Notes under the pieces: model-generated
Database searches by the model: none
Told to the model about the DNA's origin: nothing
The model's input: only the letters and a program-made list of their open reading frames with translations
Part shown: piece by piece, positions 1 through 9,584 of the stretch
Numbering within the stretch: the first letter of the stretch is position 1
Layout: each line of letters begins with the position of its first letter
Source: Candidatus Obscuribacterium magneticum
Lineage (GTDB): Bacteria; Elusimicrobiota; Elusimicrobia; F11
Length of the DNA stretch: 64,000 nt
Direction: 5' to 3'
Assembly (NCBI GenBank): GCA_020523905.1
Contig: JAJAPZ010000003.1
Location: 62,001-126,000, forward strand
Made by a program: the position numbers and the translations under genes

Positions 1-1
1 A

Positions 2-385
2 CTCCCGAAGCCGCCCATCCCCGTCCAAGCGGCCCCTCAACCCACTCCGATAAAGGAGAAACAGATTTATGTCTATTCGGGGGACCAATACAGGGACCCC
101 TTTGTTCCTACCGGCCAATCCAGCAATTACAAGGCCGACGCCGTTTTCGACCCCGTCCGCTCCGTTGTGAAAGGCATCATTTTTGGACGTGAGCTAAAAT
201 CGGCCGTCTTGACGGGGAATGCGGGCAGCTACTTCGTAAAGTCGGGCCGCATTTTTGACGTCATGGGAAAGATTATTGAGGGCTATACCGCAGACATTTT
301 TGTCGACAAAGTCGTCATTCAGAATGAAGCCGGAAATACCTACGAACTGAAGGTTAAAAATCCGGATGAGGAGGATAAGAAATGA
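2..385 (+). CDS. pilP: PilP-like type IV pilus lipoprotein, 3' part only
   Basis: This is the C-terminal part of a gene that begins before the window; the frame is open from base 2 to the stop at 385. In PilP-type proteins the C-terminal beta domain sits in the periplasm and links the inner-membrane PilNO complex to the PilQ secretin. The visible part has a proline-rich linker, then the PilP-like YRDPFVP motif, then a beta-rich stretch (LKSAVLTGNAGSYFVKSG, residues about 62-79). The stop overlaps the pilQ start by four bases (ATGA), so the two are translationally coupled. The family call rests on the RDPF motif and the pilQ neighbour. The amino-terminal signal peptide cannot be seen. Confidence 0.8.
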   Translation, partial: LPKPPIPVQAAPQPTPIKEKQIYVYSGDQYRDPFVPTGQSSNYKADAVFDPVRSVVKGIIFGRELKSAVLTGNAGSYFVKSGRIFDVMGKIIEGYTADIFVDKVVIQNEAGNTYELKVKNPDEEDKK

Positions 386-2145
386 AGAAATTTTCCATGA
401 AACTAATCTGGGCCTGTGTCTATTGCGTCCAATTGATCGGGGCCCCCTTGACGGGGTCAACCGCTCCCGCCGGTGAGAGTTCCGTTCCTGCGGTTCAGGA
501 TGTCCGCGTGGAAGGATCCGACGTCATCATTGAGCTTTCACAGCTGATGCCTTATAAAACATCCAGCATGACATCCCCCTGGAGACTCATCATTGAAATT
601 CCGGGGACCTTGTACAAAACCGGATTTAGTAAAAAGGATCTCAATACCCTGTTGGTACGCCGAGTGAGGGGGTATCAGTTCAAGGAAACCCCCCTGGTCT
701 CCCGGGTCGTTGTCGATTTAAACGCCCCAGTCGACTACAAATCCTCCAACGTAGATAATAGTATTGTTATTAACTTCAGAAAAAACGAAGCCCTGGAAAG
801 CCAACAGAAAAAGGAAGCGGCCGGGAAAGAAAAATCGATGCTGGGTCAGCGCCGAAGGGATCTGCTGAACTCCTTGCCGAAGGAAATCGTGACACTGGAT
901 TTTGAAGGGGCCGACATTCGTGATGTCGTCCGCCTCATGTCCGAGACGAGCAACATCAATATCATTTACGGACCCGAGGTGGCCGGCACCATCACCATCC
1001 ATCTTAAACAGGTCCCTTTTGATGAAGCCTTCAATACCATTCTGAATCTCAAGGGTTTCGTCGCCAGCCAATTGGGGTCGAACATCCTTCGGGTAACCAC
1101 GCCGGAAATCCTTCAAAAAGAACAATCCAAAGCGGTGGTCTTCACCAAAACAATCCCCGTCAACTACATCAAGGCCCAGGAAATGCAGAAGCACATCCAG
1201 TCGATCATGTCGTCCGCCGGCCGCCGGGGCAACATCACAATCGCGGAAGAAACCAACAGCCTCGTTGTCACCGATACCCAGGACGGCCTTGCCCAAGCGG
1301 AACGGCTGATTGCCCAAATCGACAAAAAGCCGGCCCAAGTCATGATCGAAGCCCGCATCGTCGAAATCAATCTCAACAACGGCCTCGATGTGGGCGTTCA
1401 GTGGGAATACGCCAAGCAGAATTTTAAAACGGACGCATCGGGAGCGACGGAAAAAGCGACGACGTTTGGGTTACTTGACCGATCAGGAGGTTCTCGCATT
1501 TCTCAAACTGGAACATTCTCAGGATCAGGTGAGGAATCCATTGGAGCTATAGGTCCCGGTCAGGCGGGGACAGGAGTCAATCTCCCCGGTCCCGCCTCGG
1601 CCGCCATCACCTTCGGTATCGTGAAAAATCTTTCCGCCTTCAGCGCAACACTCTCCGCCCTGGTCAACCAAAGCAGGGCCAAAATCCTAGCCGCTCCAAA
1701 GGTCGTCACCATTAATGGTAAAGAAGCCAGAATACAAGCCGTTCAAGACATTCCTTTCCGCACCGCTGCCGTCTCGGCTTCCGGAGCGGTGGCCGAATCC
1801 TTCACCACGGTGAGTGCTGGTATCATCTTGGCGGTCACCCCCACGATCAACGCAGAAGACAAAATTACCCTCAAAATTGCACCCGAATCGAGTTTTCCAA
1901 CCGCCGACAGCACGCCGGCAGGCCCCATCATCCGCACCCGGAAAGCGGAAACCACGGTTATCGTCAAAGACGGAGATACACTGGTCATTGGGGGGCTTAT
2001 TGACGATCAGGACTCCAAAGGGGTGTCGAAAGTGCCGTTATTGGGAGATATTCCCATCATTGGGATCTTCTTCCGCTCCAATACCAGTCGAAAGATCCGA
2101 AACGAACTCCTGATTTTTGTGACGCCGCGTATTATCCGCGAGTAA
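382..2145 (+). CDS. pilQ: Type IV pilus secretin PilQ
   Basis: Predicted to form the outer-membrane channel through which the type IV pilus emerges. The 587 residues start with a signal peptide, followed by an AMIN domain (about 35-130), a secretin/TonB N-terminal domain (about 165-225, with DFEGADIRDVVRLMSE), a NolW-type N domain (about 255-320), a Gly/Ser-rich insertion (about 350-405) and the C-terminal secretin domain. The secretin domain carries the VPLLGDIPIIGIFFR motif and ends in LLIFVTPRII. Length and order fit PilQ, and the overlap with the pilP stop supports the assignment. A GspD-type secretin is the alternative, but the AMIN domain and pilP favour PilQ. Confidence 0.95.
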   Translation: MKKFSMKLIWACVYCVQLIGAPLTGSTAPAGESSVPAVQDVRVEGSDVIIELSQLMPYKTSSMTSPWRLIIEIPGTLYKTGFSKKDLNTLLVRRVRGYQFKETPLVSRVVVDLNAPVDYKSSNVDNSIVINFRKNEALESQQKKEAAGKEKSMLGQRRRDLLNSLPKEIVTLDFEGADIRDVVRLMSETSNINIIYGPEVAGTITIHLKQVPFDEAFNTILNLKGFVASQLGSNILRVTTPEILQKEQSKAVVFTKTIPVNYIKAQEMQKHIQSIMSSAGRRGNITIAEETNSLVVTDTQDGLAQAERLIAQIDKKPAQVMIEARIVEINLNNGLDVGVQWEYAKQNFKTDASGATEKATTFGLLDRSGGSRISQTGTFSGSGEESIGAIGPGQAGTGVNLPGPASAAITFGIVKNLSAFSATLSALVNQSRAKILAAPKVVTINGKEARIQAVQDIPFRTAAVSASGAVAESFTTVSAGIILAVTPTINAEDKITLKIAPESSFPTADSTPAGPIIRTRKAETTVIVKDGDTLVIGGLIDDQDSKGVSKVPLLGDIPIIGIFFRSNTSRKIRNELLIFVTPRIIRE

Positions 2146-2180
2146 ATATCATCGGATTAACAACCTGACAACCCATTAGA

Positions 2181-4091
2181 GTGAATTGGCTCGACAAGCG
2201 ACGACTGTCTATTGCTTTCGCCTTATTCCCAAGTTTGGCTTACCTTTTGGAAGGCGCAAAGACAGGATTTACTTTCTCCATCCTTTTTCTTTCCTTTATC
2301 ATCCTCTTAATCCTTAATTCAAGGAATGCAGGAAAAATTCACTTCCCTAAAAGTATTTATCTTCCCTTTTTTCTCTTTTTTCTATGGTGCTGGCTTCCCC
2401 TATTAAATCAACCTCCGCTGGAGACTCATCTCTTTTTCTATTCCCGTATACTTCTATATGGCGTTTACACTCTTTTTTGCACGAGTTTTTTAACGACGAA
2501 TTTCAAATCTCTATTTAGTTTGGGGGTCTTCCTCACCGCATTAATAGAATCACTTTTTTGGATCGGTGGTCTTCACTGGCCCTTCTTTCCCCGGTTATTC
2601 CTCGCAAATCCTCTCCATTCGGGGCTACTCATTTCCTTGGGGTATACATATGCTTATACACGCATACAAGAAAAGCCCATCAAGTGGCACAAATCCCTCA
2701 TCTTACTTTTAGCCATCCTTATATGCGCAACGACTGTTTACTTAACACAAACGCGTGTGGCCTTTCTTTCAATTGTTATTACCTCCGTTTTTCTTACCCC
2801 AAGGAAACATCGAACCCGGCTTGCCTTTCTCGCCTTGGCCACCACGTCCATCGCATTTATCATGCTCCCAAGACACATCCTTTGGAACTACCTGGAAATG
2901 GACGATGCTCAGTTCACATCCAATCTGGGAAGGATCTCAATTTGGAAATCGGCTCTTCTGGCCATCAAGGACAAGTGGCTGCTCGGTTACGGCCTCGGTA
3001 ATTTTGAAACGGCCTACCTCATGCACCAACAACCCTCCCGGGAATTATTGCGTTATGGCAAGTCCACAATTTTTGCTCACAATGGGGCCCTGCAAATCGG
3101 CGTGGAGGCCGGCCTGACGGGTTTGCTGCTCGTCCTTTGGGGATTCCTGTCATGTTTCCAATATGTCAAAGAGGTCATCAACAAAAATGCCCACACAAAA
3201 TGGGCTTTTTCTGTCATGTTGGTTTTTTCTCTGATGTCATTTTTCAATTACACGATGTTCTTGCCGGCCAACGGCTTAATTTTTTGCGGTTGCTTGGCCA
3301 TCCTTATCGGGGAAGCCAAGGCCATCAAAAGCGATCCACTGACAAACATCGCGGATATCAAAAACGTCGGGTTATTTATTCTTATTTTGCTAACTCCATT
3401 CATCATGCTCTATGGGACCTCCGACTTCTTTCTGAATCAGAACAAACCCCTCCAGGCATTGAAGTTAATGCCGATACGATCCGAACTGTGGTACAAAATA
3501 GCCGTCGACGAAATCGAGAAAAACCCAAACGCATTATCTGATCCTCGATCAAAAGAGAAAATCATCCATTCCCTCGAACAGTCGATCAGGTGGAATCCTA
3601 CAAACCCGTTTCTGTGGTCACGATGGGCACGCGTTCTTTCGGCTCTTTCCCCCACAACATTCAATGAGAGTATACTGTTTGCCTTTAAAAAGGCGACAAC
3701 GCTAGCCCCCTGCCACACTCCTTTTTGGATCCAAGAGGGATTTTACCGTCTCTCCATTAATGATTTAGCCGACGCTGAATTATGTTTCAAAAGGGCTTCC
3801 GATCAGGAACCCATGGCACCCGTCCCCTTTTACGGATTGGCGTTGGTACAAATGAGAAAAGGACACGCTCGAGCTGTGATTAGTTACCTCGATAAAACCG
3901 TCGAATTAAAACAGGCAGAAATGGTTTTTCGGAAAACGGGCCATTACAACGCTGTACTCAACTCCTCCTATGCCACTTATTTATTTTCCGTTGACGAAAA
4001 AAAGATTGGGGAAATTCGGGATCGCTTACGAGCGCACCGCACCACTAGAAAACCGGGAGTTTCAAGGGCTTTGGCCTCAACCCGGGATTAA
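2181..4091 (+). CDS. O-antigen ligase/polymerase-like membrane protein with C-terminal TPR region
   Basis: A 636-residue protein with about ten hydrophobic segments in the first 420 residues and a soluble helical tail. The Wzy_C/WaaL-type loop is recognisable: GRISIWKSALLAIKDKW, GYGLGNFETAY and AHNGALQIGVEAGLTG (about 249-310). The tail (about 440-610) has regularly spaced Trp/Tyr/Ala helices resembling tetratricopeptide repeats, as in many O-antigen ligase family proteins. It starts with GTG and has no clear Shine-Dalgarno. The gene opens the polysaccharide cluster and is more AT-rich than pilQ and the fab genes. Whether it joins glycan to lipid A, polymerises repeat units or glycosylates pilin cannot be decided from the sequence. 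Confidence 0.8.
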   Translation: MNWLDKRRLSIAFALFPSLAYLLEGAKTGFTFSILFLSFIILLILNSRNAGKIHFPKSIYLPFFLFFLWCWLPLLNQPPLETHLFFYSRILLYGVYTLFCTSFLTTNFKSLFSLGVFLTALIESLFWIGGLHWPFFPRLFLANPLHSGLLISLGYTYAYTRIQEKPIKWHKSLILLLAILICATTVYLTQTRVAFLSIVITSVFLTPRKHRTRLAFLALATTSIAFIMLPRHILWNYLEMDDAQFTSNLGRISIWKSALLAIKDKWLLGYGLGNFETAYLMHQQPSRELLRYGKSTIFAHNGALQIGVEAGLTGLLLVLWGFLSCFQYVKEVINKNAHTKWAFSVMLVFSLMSFFNYTMFLPANGLIFCGCLAILIGEAKAIKSDPLTNIADIKNVGLFILILLTPFIMLYGTSDFFLNQNKPLQALKLMPIRSELWYKIAVDEIEKNPNALSDPRSKEKIIHSLEQSIRWNPTNPFLWSRWARVLSALSPTTFNESILFAFKKATTLAPCHTPFWIQEGFYRLSINDLADAELCFKRASDQEPMAPVPFYGLALVQMRKGHARAVISYLDKTVELKQAEMVFRKTGHYNAVLNSSYATYLFSVDEKKIGEIRDRLRAHRTTRKPGVSRALASTRD

Positions 4092-4096
4092 CCATT

Positions 4097-4105
4097 TGTT
4101 ATAAT
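4097..4105 (+). promoter_or_regulatory. Extended -10 promoter candidate (TGTTATAAT)
   Basis: A perfect TATAAT at 4100-4105 is preceded by TG at 4097-4098, the TGn extended -10 arrangement, 16 bases before the glycosyltransferase ATG at 4122. No convincing -35 box is present, which extended -10 promoters tolerate. TGTTATAAT also occurs inside a coding region near 9334, so a chance match is possible. Confidence 0.35.
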
Positions 4106-4121
4106 CCAACCAACATTTTTT

Positions 4122-5063
4122 ATGACAGAAAAACCTTACCTATCAATTATTATTCCCATTTTTAATGAGGAGGGAAACCTTACTTCTCTCATTCAGTCAT
4201 TATTGAAGGCTTGCGCAGCATATGCCCACGAAATCATCGCCATCAACGATGGATCCACGGATGGATCTGCCGAAGAGCTCGGAGCGCTCGCGAAAATCAC
4301 GCCCTCTTTAAGAATTCTTTCACTCAAACGAAACTTTGGACAGACGGCGGCCCTGGCGGCGGGAATCGACCACGCTCAAGGGGACATCATCGTCCCTCTT
4401 GATGGCGACGGACAAAATGATCCAGAAGACATTCCTCGACTCATTGAAAAACTGAAGGAGGGCTATGACGTCGTTTCCGGGTGGAGGAAAAACCGGCAGG
4501 ACAATTTTCTCAGCCGCCGCCTTCCCTCCTACGTTGCCAACGCTCTCATTTCCCGCGTGACGGGTGTGCCCTTGCACGATTACGGTTGCACCTTGAAGGC
4601 GTACCGGCGGTCGATTATTGCCCACATTCAATTGGCGGGAGAAATGCACCGTTTCCTGCCGGCCTGGTGCGTCTGGCAGGGGGGAAAGGTAACGGAAATG
4701 GTTGTCAACCACCACCCCCGCAAAAAGGGAAAATCGAAATACGGCCTCCTGAGGTTTTTGAAAGTCATTATTGACCTTATTACCGTCAAATTTTTCAGCG
4801 GCTATCTGGCAAAACCCAACTACATTTTCTCCGGCATGGGCTTGTTCTTTTTTCTCCTGGGATTTTCAGCGGCGGCCATCGCTTTCATCGATAAATTTGG
4901 CCCGGACCTTTATCCCCAATACCGCACCCCCCTCCTCCTTTTGGCGATCTTTTTCAGCCTCGTCGCCGTCTTTCTTATTCTGATGGGTTTACTGGCGGAA
5001 CTTCTTGTCCGCCTCTATTTTCATGTCAGCCATCAAAAACCCTACCGCCTAACGAATGAGTAA
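4122..5063 (+). CDS. GT2 family glycosyltransferase, undecaprenyl/dolichyl-phosphate sugar synthase type
   Basis: Likely transfers a sugar from a nucleotide donor to a polyprenyl phosphate at the cytoplasmic face. The GT-A domain (about 1-225) shows SIIIPIFNEEGN, the DGSTDGS nucleotide-binding motif (about 42-48), the DGDGQNDP metal-binding motif (about 93-100) and the HHPRKKGKSKYG motif of the DPM1/GtrB/ArnC group. Two membrane helices follow (about 232-258 and 272-298). The 313-residue length fits ArnC/GtrB-like enzymes. Its 3' end overlaps the next gene by eight bases. The sugar is unknown. Confidence 0.88.
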   Translation: MTEKPYLSIIIPIFNEEGNLTSLIQSLLKACAAYAHEIIAINDGSTDGSAEELGALAKITPSLRILSLKRNFGQTAALAAGIDHAQGDIIVPLDGDGQNDPEDIPRLIEKLKEGYDVVSGWRKNRQDNFLSRRLPSYVANALISRVTGVPLHDYGCTLKAYRRSIIAHIQLAGEMHRFLPAWCVWQGGKVTEMVVNHHPRKKGKSKYGLLRFLKVIIDLITVKFFSGYLAKPNYIFSGMGLFFFLLGFSAAAIAFIDKFGPDLYPQYRTPLLLLAIFFSLVAVFLILMGLLAELLVRLYFHVSHQKPYRLTNE

Positions 5064-6024
5064 CTGGCGACGAATTCTCATCGGCCTTTTTATCAGCACG
5101 ATCTGCCTTTATTGGACGTTTCGCTCCTTTCATTTCGAAGATCTTCTGACAGCCTTAAAACAGGCGAACTATCTTTGGTTTCTCCCGCCTCTCTTCATTT
5201 ACGTCATCAGTTTTCTCTTACGAGCTCTCCGGTGGCAGGTATTGCTCCTTCCCATTAAGAAAATCCCCTACCCGCGACTTTTTTTCACCCTGGTCTTCGG
5301 ATTTTTCATCAACACCATCATGCCTCTTCGCGCGGGGGAGTTCGCCAGAGCCTACAGCCTCAGCAAATCGTCGGATCTGCGCGTCAGCTTGAGCCTGGGG
5401 TCCATCGCGACGGAACGCTTGACAGACCTTTTCGGACTCCTCTTTTTGATGGGACTGGCATCACGGCTTTTTCCCGCCGGTCAACTGCCGATTTGGAAGC
5501 TCGCCCTTCTGTTTGTTTTGGGGCTGGCGATGGCTTATCTTGTTTTCGGTCTCTTCCGGAAGTACGGTGAAAGCTGGGAAAAGAGAGGAACCGGCCTCCC
5601 CGGAAAACTCATTCGTTTTGCCAGGGGACTTTCAGAAGGGCTCTCGGCTCTTAAATCCCCCACTAAACTCAGCCTGGTCGCCCTTTTGTCTGTGTTGATC
5701 TGGATGGTCGAAGCGACCGTTATGTTTTTCCTCTCGAGAGCCTTCGCCCTCAATCTATCCTATTTCCAATCGGCGGCGTTGGTGGTGGGCCTCGCGGCGG
5801 GTGTCATTGTCCCTGCAGCGCCGGGTTACATCGGCACCCTCGAGTTTTTCGGGCAGCAAACCCTGGTCATGTTGGGCTACCCCCCTTCTCTATCCCTTTC
5901 CTTTATTCTCGCGATGCATTTCTTTCAGATGGTCAATATCTCGATCCTGGGCCTCATCAGCCTGTTTAAACTCGGCACTTCGAACCCCATCAAATCACTT
6001 AAAATATCCCCACAAACGTCATGA
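5056..6024 (+). CDS. LPG_synthase_TM (UPF0104) family membrane protein
   Basis: A 322-residue integral membrane protein of the AglD/MprF-N/YbhN superfamily, with about eight hydrophobic segments. Recognisable family signatures are FLLRALRWQVLL, the GEFARAYSLSK stretch after NTIMPLRA (about 86-105), the SIATERLTDL motif and PAAPGYIGTLEFFGQQ near the C-terminus. Members move or modify lipid-linked substrates, but their biochemistry is uneven, so function here is inferred only from the polysaccharide cluster. It overlaps the upstream GT2 gene by eight bases and the downstream gene by four (ATGA). Confidence 0.82.
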   Translation: MSNWRRILIGLFISTICLYWTFRSFHFEDLLTALKQANYLWFLPPLFIYVISFLLRALRWQVLLLPIKKIPYPRLFFTLVFGFFINTIMPLRAGEFARAYSLSKSSDLRVSLSLGSIATERLTDLFGLLFLMGLASRLFPAGQLPIWKLALLFVLGLAMAYLVFGLFRKYGESWEKRGTGLPGKLIRFARGLSEGLSALKSPTKLSLVALLSVLIWMVEATVMFFLSRAFALNLSYFQSAALVVGLAAGVIVPAAPGYIGTLEFFGQQTLVMLGYPPSLSLSFILAMHFFQMVNISILGLISLFKLGTSNPIKSLKISPQTS

Positions 6025-7055
6025 AAAACCCAAACGTGGTCCTCTATATCATCACGTTTTCGATGGCTTTCTCCATTAGCCTGGTATTGACCGTAGCTGC
6101 CCGGGCGGCGGCGATCGTCCTGAACATTTATGACCATCCCTCCTCGGCTCTAAAAACCCATCGGGAACCCGTCCCCTATCTCGGCGGGGTCGCGATATTT
6201 CTGGCCTTCGCGTTTTCCTTGGTCGGCGTGAGAATCCTGACCTCCTTCCCGACGGGCACCCTTCGATCGTTGCGCGGCATTTTGCTGGGGAGTTTTTTGA
6301 TGTTCGCGCTGGGCCTCGTCGATGACATCATCCACCACGGCCTCCACTACCGGACCAAATTTATGGTCCAAATCATAAGTGCGGCGATGGTCATAGGGTT
6401 CGGTATCCACATTCATTTCATCCAACCGTCCTGGCTGGCGATCGCTTTAAGCCTGCTGTGGATCGTCGGATTAACCAACGCCTTCAACTTGATCGACATC
6501 ATGGACGGACTGGCTTCTGGAGTCGCCACCATTGCGGCCCTTTCTTTTCTTTTCATTTCTCTCCCAACAGAGGCCATCTACGTCAACTTTGCCGCCGCCG
6601 CCCTGGCGGGCGCCGCCTTGGGGTTTATGCCATACAATCTTTCCAAAAACCTCAAAATATTCATGGGGGACTCGGGGAGCCTCTTCGTGGGGTTTGTGGC
6701 GGCGTCTTTGTCTTTGGGAACCTCCTACAGCGAAAAAACCCAAATTGGCGTTCTGGCTCCCCTCCTCATTTTAGCGGTCCCGATTTTCGACACGCTCCTC
6801 GTCTTCTACTTGCGGGTACGCCGGGGGACCTCTCCCTTTCTCGGCTCCAAAGACCACTTCCCGCTTCGCTTGGAAGCGTTGGGTTGGCCGAGGCGAAACA
6901 TCCTCATTCTCACCTTATGTCTTTCAGCCCTTTTCTGTCTGGGGGCCTTTGCCATTACTCGCGTACAGCTGCTCTCTTCTCTTGTTATTTACCTTTTCTT
7001 CATTATCTTAATGGGTCTTTTTACAACCTATCTTCTACGAGCAAAAGTCCAGTGA
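6021..7055 (+). CDS. WecA/MraY-family undecaprenyl-phosphate sugar-1-phosphate transferase
   Basis: Predicted to start lipid-linked glycan synthesis by moving a HexNAc-1-phosphate from UDP to undecaprenyl phosphate. The 344 residues form about eleven membrane segments. Cytoplasmic loops carry the family motifs: GLVDDIIHH (about 97-105), NAFNLIDIMDGLASG (about 153-167), GDSGSLFVGF (about 216-225) and HFPLRLEALGWPRR (about 280-293). These match WecA (GlcNAc) more than MraY, since there is no Mur-operon context and a later gene at 25258 encodes a WecG/TagA enzyme. It overlaps the previous gene by ATGA and the next by GTGA. Confidence 0.88.
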   Translation: MKNPNVVLYIITFSMAFSISLVLTVAARAAAIVLNIYDHPSSALKTHREPVPYLGGVAIFLAFAFSLVGVRILTSFPTGTLRSLRGILLGSFLMFALGLVDDIIHHGLHYRTKFMVQIISAAMVIGFGIHIHFIQPSWLAIALSLLWIVGLTNAFNLIDIMDGLASGVATIAALSFLFISLPTEAIYVNFAAAALAGAALGFMPYNLSKNLKIFMGDSGSLFVGFVAASLSLGTSYSEKTQIGVLAPLLILAVPIFDTLLVFYLRVRRGTSPFLGSKDHFPLRLEALGWPRRNILILTLCLSALFCLGAFAITRVQLLSSLVIYLFFIILMGLFTTYLLRAKVQ

Positions 7056-8392
7056 TCTTAGGCCGCCACTCCAAAACCCCCGTTCTTATCGTCGGCGCTG
7101 GGTTGGCGGGTCTTTCCACCGCTTATCATCTGAAGAAAACCCCTTGCCTCGTTGTGGAAAAGGAAAAGGACGTTGGGGGCCTAGCCCGCTCCTTTTTTAT
7201 CAACGGTTTCACCTTTGATTTCACGGGACACCTGCTCCACTTGCATCATGACTATACACGCGGGTTGATCGGGCGCCTGCTTAAAGGAAACGTCAACACC
7301 TGCTACCGAAACGCCTGGATTTATTCGCACCAGGTCGCCACGCGCTACCCCTTTCAAGCCTACACCTACGGGCTTCCTCCCCGCATCGTGGATGAATGCT
7401 TGCTGGGCTTCCTTCGCGCTTTTTTGCATCGACGCCAAAACCGCCCCCTCTCTGCCGAAACAGATTTCCGCGAATGGTGCCTAAGGATTTTTGGAGAAGG
7501 GATATCAAAACACTTCATGATTCCGTACAACGAAAAACTTTTTCAGACGCCGGCCACCCGCATGATTGCCGACTGGTGCGGCCCTTTTGTGCCCATGCCC
7601 AAATTAGAAGACGTGACCGGGGGTGCCGTCAGCAACCGCGACAAGGCCTTTGGCTACAACCCCACCTTTCTCTACCCGAAAAAGGGGGGGGTTCAAGCAC
7701 TCCCTTTGGCCCTTGCCAAAAACATAAAAAACATCGCCCCCAACTCCCCCGTGGTCAAATTGGACTGGAAAAAGAAAGGGGCCACCCTGGCCACTGGAAA
7801 AACGGTTTCTTACCGGCATCTCGTGAACACGATACCTCTTCCGGAGCTCCTCCATCTCATGGCCCCTCTACCCCCGGATATCTTAAACGCAAAAAAACAA
7901 CTCCGGTGGGCCAGCATTCTGTGCCTTAATGTCGGCGTCAACCGTCCCCATATCTCGGAAAAATCCTGGATCTACTTTCCCGAGAAAAAATATCCCTACT
8001 ACCGGGTGGGATTTTCCATGAATTTTTCGTCCCAGGTGGCGCCGCCAAAAAACAGCTCCATGTATATTGAAATTCCCTGGCGCCGCATCGAAAACGGTGA
8101 ATATCCAACATGCTCAAGCCTTTTGGAAGATGTGCGGCGGGCTCTTGTCGACTGCCGAATTTTAAAGAAAGGTGACGACCTGCCAGCCGTTCAGTATCTC
8201 CCCATCCCTTACGCCTATATCATCCCGGATCGGAACCGTCCCACAGCCTTGGCCACCATCTTCTCCTTTTTGGAAAAAAACGGCATTCAATCCATTGGTC
8301 GATACGGCGCATGGAAATATTCCTTCATGGAAGAAGCGATATTGGATGGGAAAAACGCCGCCGAAAAAATCAGTCGTCACACCCAGGGATGA
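7052..8392 (+). CDS. FAD-dependent oxidoreductase, protoporphyrinogen oxidase/UDP-galactopyranose mutase-like
   Basis: A flavoprotein of 446 residues. The N-terminal dinucleotide-binding motif is VLIVGAGLAGLSTAYHL (about 11-27), followed by VVEKEKDVGGLARSF and the conserved FDFTGHLLHLHH stretch. The start chosen is GTG at 7052, which overlaps the upstream stop as GTGA and places the Rossmann motif ten residues from the N-terminus. The frame stays open far upstream, but that stretch is an antiparalogous reading of the WecA-like gene in another frame and looks nothing like protein. In a polysaccharide cluster, sugar-nucleotide modification (for example a pyranose/furanose mutase) is plausible; the substrate is not determined. 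Confidence 0.8.
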   Translation: MILGRHSKTPVLIVGAGLAGLSTAYHLKKTPCLVVEKEKDVGGLARSFFINGFTFDFTGHLLHLHHDYTRGLIGRLLKGNVNTCYRNAWIYSHQVATRYPFQAYTYGLPPRIVDECLLGFLRAFLHRRQNRPLSAETDFREWCLRIFGEGISKHFMIPYNEKLFQTPATRMIADWCGPFVPMPKLEDVTGGAVSNRDKAFGYNPTFLYPKKGGVQALPLALAKNIKNIAPNSPVVKLDWKKKGATLATGKTVSYRHLVNTIPLPELLHLMAPLPPDILNAKKQLRWASILCLNVGVNRPHISEKSWIYFPEKKYPYYRVGFSMNFSSQVAPPKNSSMYIEIPWRRIENGEYPTCSSLLEDVRRALVDCRILKKGDDLPAVQYLPIPYAYIIPDRNRPTALATIFSFLEKNGIQSIGRYGAWKYSFMEEAILDGKNAAEKISRHTQG

Positions 8393-8399
8393 CAGCCGA

Positions 8400-9584
8400 A
8401 TGAACACGAAAGTAAAAGTGGTCCATCTCATCACCCTGCTCGAAATGGGGGGCGCCCAGGGAAACACGATTTTCACCGTTAAAAACCTGGATAAAAACAA
8501 GTTCCTCACCCATCTCTGGACCGGCCACGGCGCTTACTGGGATGCCTTTCTGAAGAAGGAGCCGGACTTGGCCGGCCGCCTGCGCTATTTCCCTCACCTC
8601 AGCCGTTCCCTCAATCCGTTCTACGATGTCTTGACCCTTTTCGAACTCTGGGCCGCATTAAAAAAATTAAAACCCGATATCCTTCACACCCATTCCTCAA
8701 AAGCCGGCATCTTAGGCCGCCTGGCGGGATGGCTGGCAGGAGTCCCCGTTATCCTGCACACCTATCACGGCTTCGGATTCAATGACGAGCAAAAACCCTG
8801 GACCCAATGGCTCTTTATCGGGCTTGAAAAATTAACGGCTCGCCTATCGACGGCTCTCATCTTCGTCTCCAAAGCCAATATAGAAACCGCCCGTCGCCAC
8901 ACCATCGGCAACAAAGAACAGGTTCGGCTCATTCGAAGCGGCGTTTCCCTCCAAGCCCTTCAACGACGCGCAGCGGAAACCGACAAACAAGCCATCCGGG
9001 AAAGTTTAGACATCCCCATTGACAGCCGACTTATTGTGACAGTTGGCCCTTTCAAACCGCAAAAGAATCTCGACGACTTCATTAAATTGGTGGGGATGGT
9101 CCATCCCCTTTCCAAAAAGGTCCACGGCCTCATTATTGGGGACGGAGCCAAGCGGCGGAAACTCGAGGCGCTGGTAAAAAAACTTAATTTAACAACTCTT
9201 GTCCACATGCCGGGCTGGCGACAGGATATTCCGGAACTTCTTTCCATCGCGGACCTCTTTGTTCTGACCTCCCTCTGGGAAGGACTCCCAAGAACGCTCG
9301 TCGAAGCCATGGCTCTCGGGATCCCCTGCGTGTGTTATAATACCGATGGCACCGCCGATCTCCTGCAGCAGGGGGGGGGATTCCTTATCAAGAAGAAAGA
9401 TCTCCCAGCCCTTGCCAAGGCGGTGATTTTAATCCTGGAAGACGACACCCTCTGGTCAACCCTGTCGCGGAAAGCCCGGTCGGTGATCACCGACGAATTT
9501 GACATCAACAAGATGGTCAAACAACAAGAGGATCTCTATCTCGGGCTCCTACAGGAAAGACGAGGAAAACCTTCACAATCATAG
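8400..9584 (+). CDS. GT4 family glycosyltransferase
   Basis: A GT-B fold retaining glycosyltransferase of 394 residues. The N-terminal half has the glycine-rich acceptor loop (LLEMGGAQGNT, about 11-21) and THSSKAGILGRLAGW. The C-terminal half has VTVGPFKPQKNLDDFI and the donor-binding EX7E-type motif in WEGLPRTLVEAMALGIP (about 292-308). The ATG at 8400 is chosen because the glycosyltransferase fold begins directly after it; the open frame upstream only shadows the preceding gene. It is the last gene of the 2.2-9.6 kb cluster and probably adds a sugar to the lipid-linked oligosaccharide. Donor and acceptor are unknown. Confidence 0.88.
   Translation: MNTKVKVVHLITLLEMGGAQGNTIFTVKNLDKNKFLTHLWTGHGAYWDAFLKKEPDLAGRLRYFPHLSRSLNPFYDVLTLFELWAALKKLKPDILHTHSSKAGILGRLAGWLAGVPVILHTYHGFGFNDEQKPWTQWLFIGLEKLTARLSTALIFVSKANIETARRHTIGNKEQVRLIRSGVSLQALQRRAAETDKQAIRESLDIPIDSRLIVTVGPFKPQKNLDDFIKLVGMVHPLSKKVHGLIIGDGAKRRKLEALVKKLNLTTLVHMPGWRQDIPELLSIADLFVLTSLWEGLPRTLVEAMALGIPCVCYNTDGTADLLQQGGGFLIKKKDLPALAKAVILILEDDTLWSTLSRKARSVITDEFDINKMVKQQEDLYLGLLQERRGKPSQS

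Noticed and set aside
6458-7051. Long open frame upstream of the FAD oxidoreductase
   Set aside because: It lies in another frame of the WecA-like gene, has Arg/His/Pro-rich unlikely composition, and the FAD motif begins directly after GTG 7052.
8172-8399. N-terminal extension of the GT4 gene
   Set aside because: It overlaps the preceding oxidoreductase in another frame and shows no glycosyltransferase pattern; ATG 8400 fits the fold.
9334-9342. Extended -10 sequence TGTTATAAT
   Set aside because: It lies inside the GT4 coding region with no gene to serve; probably chance.
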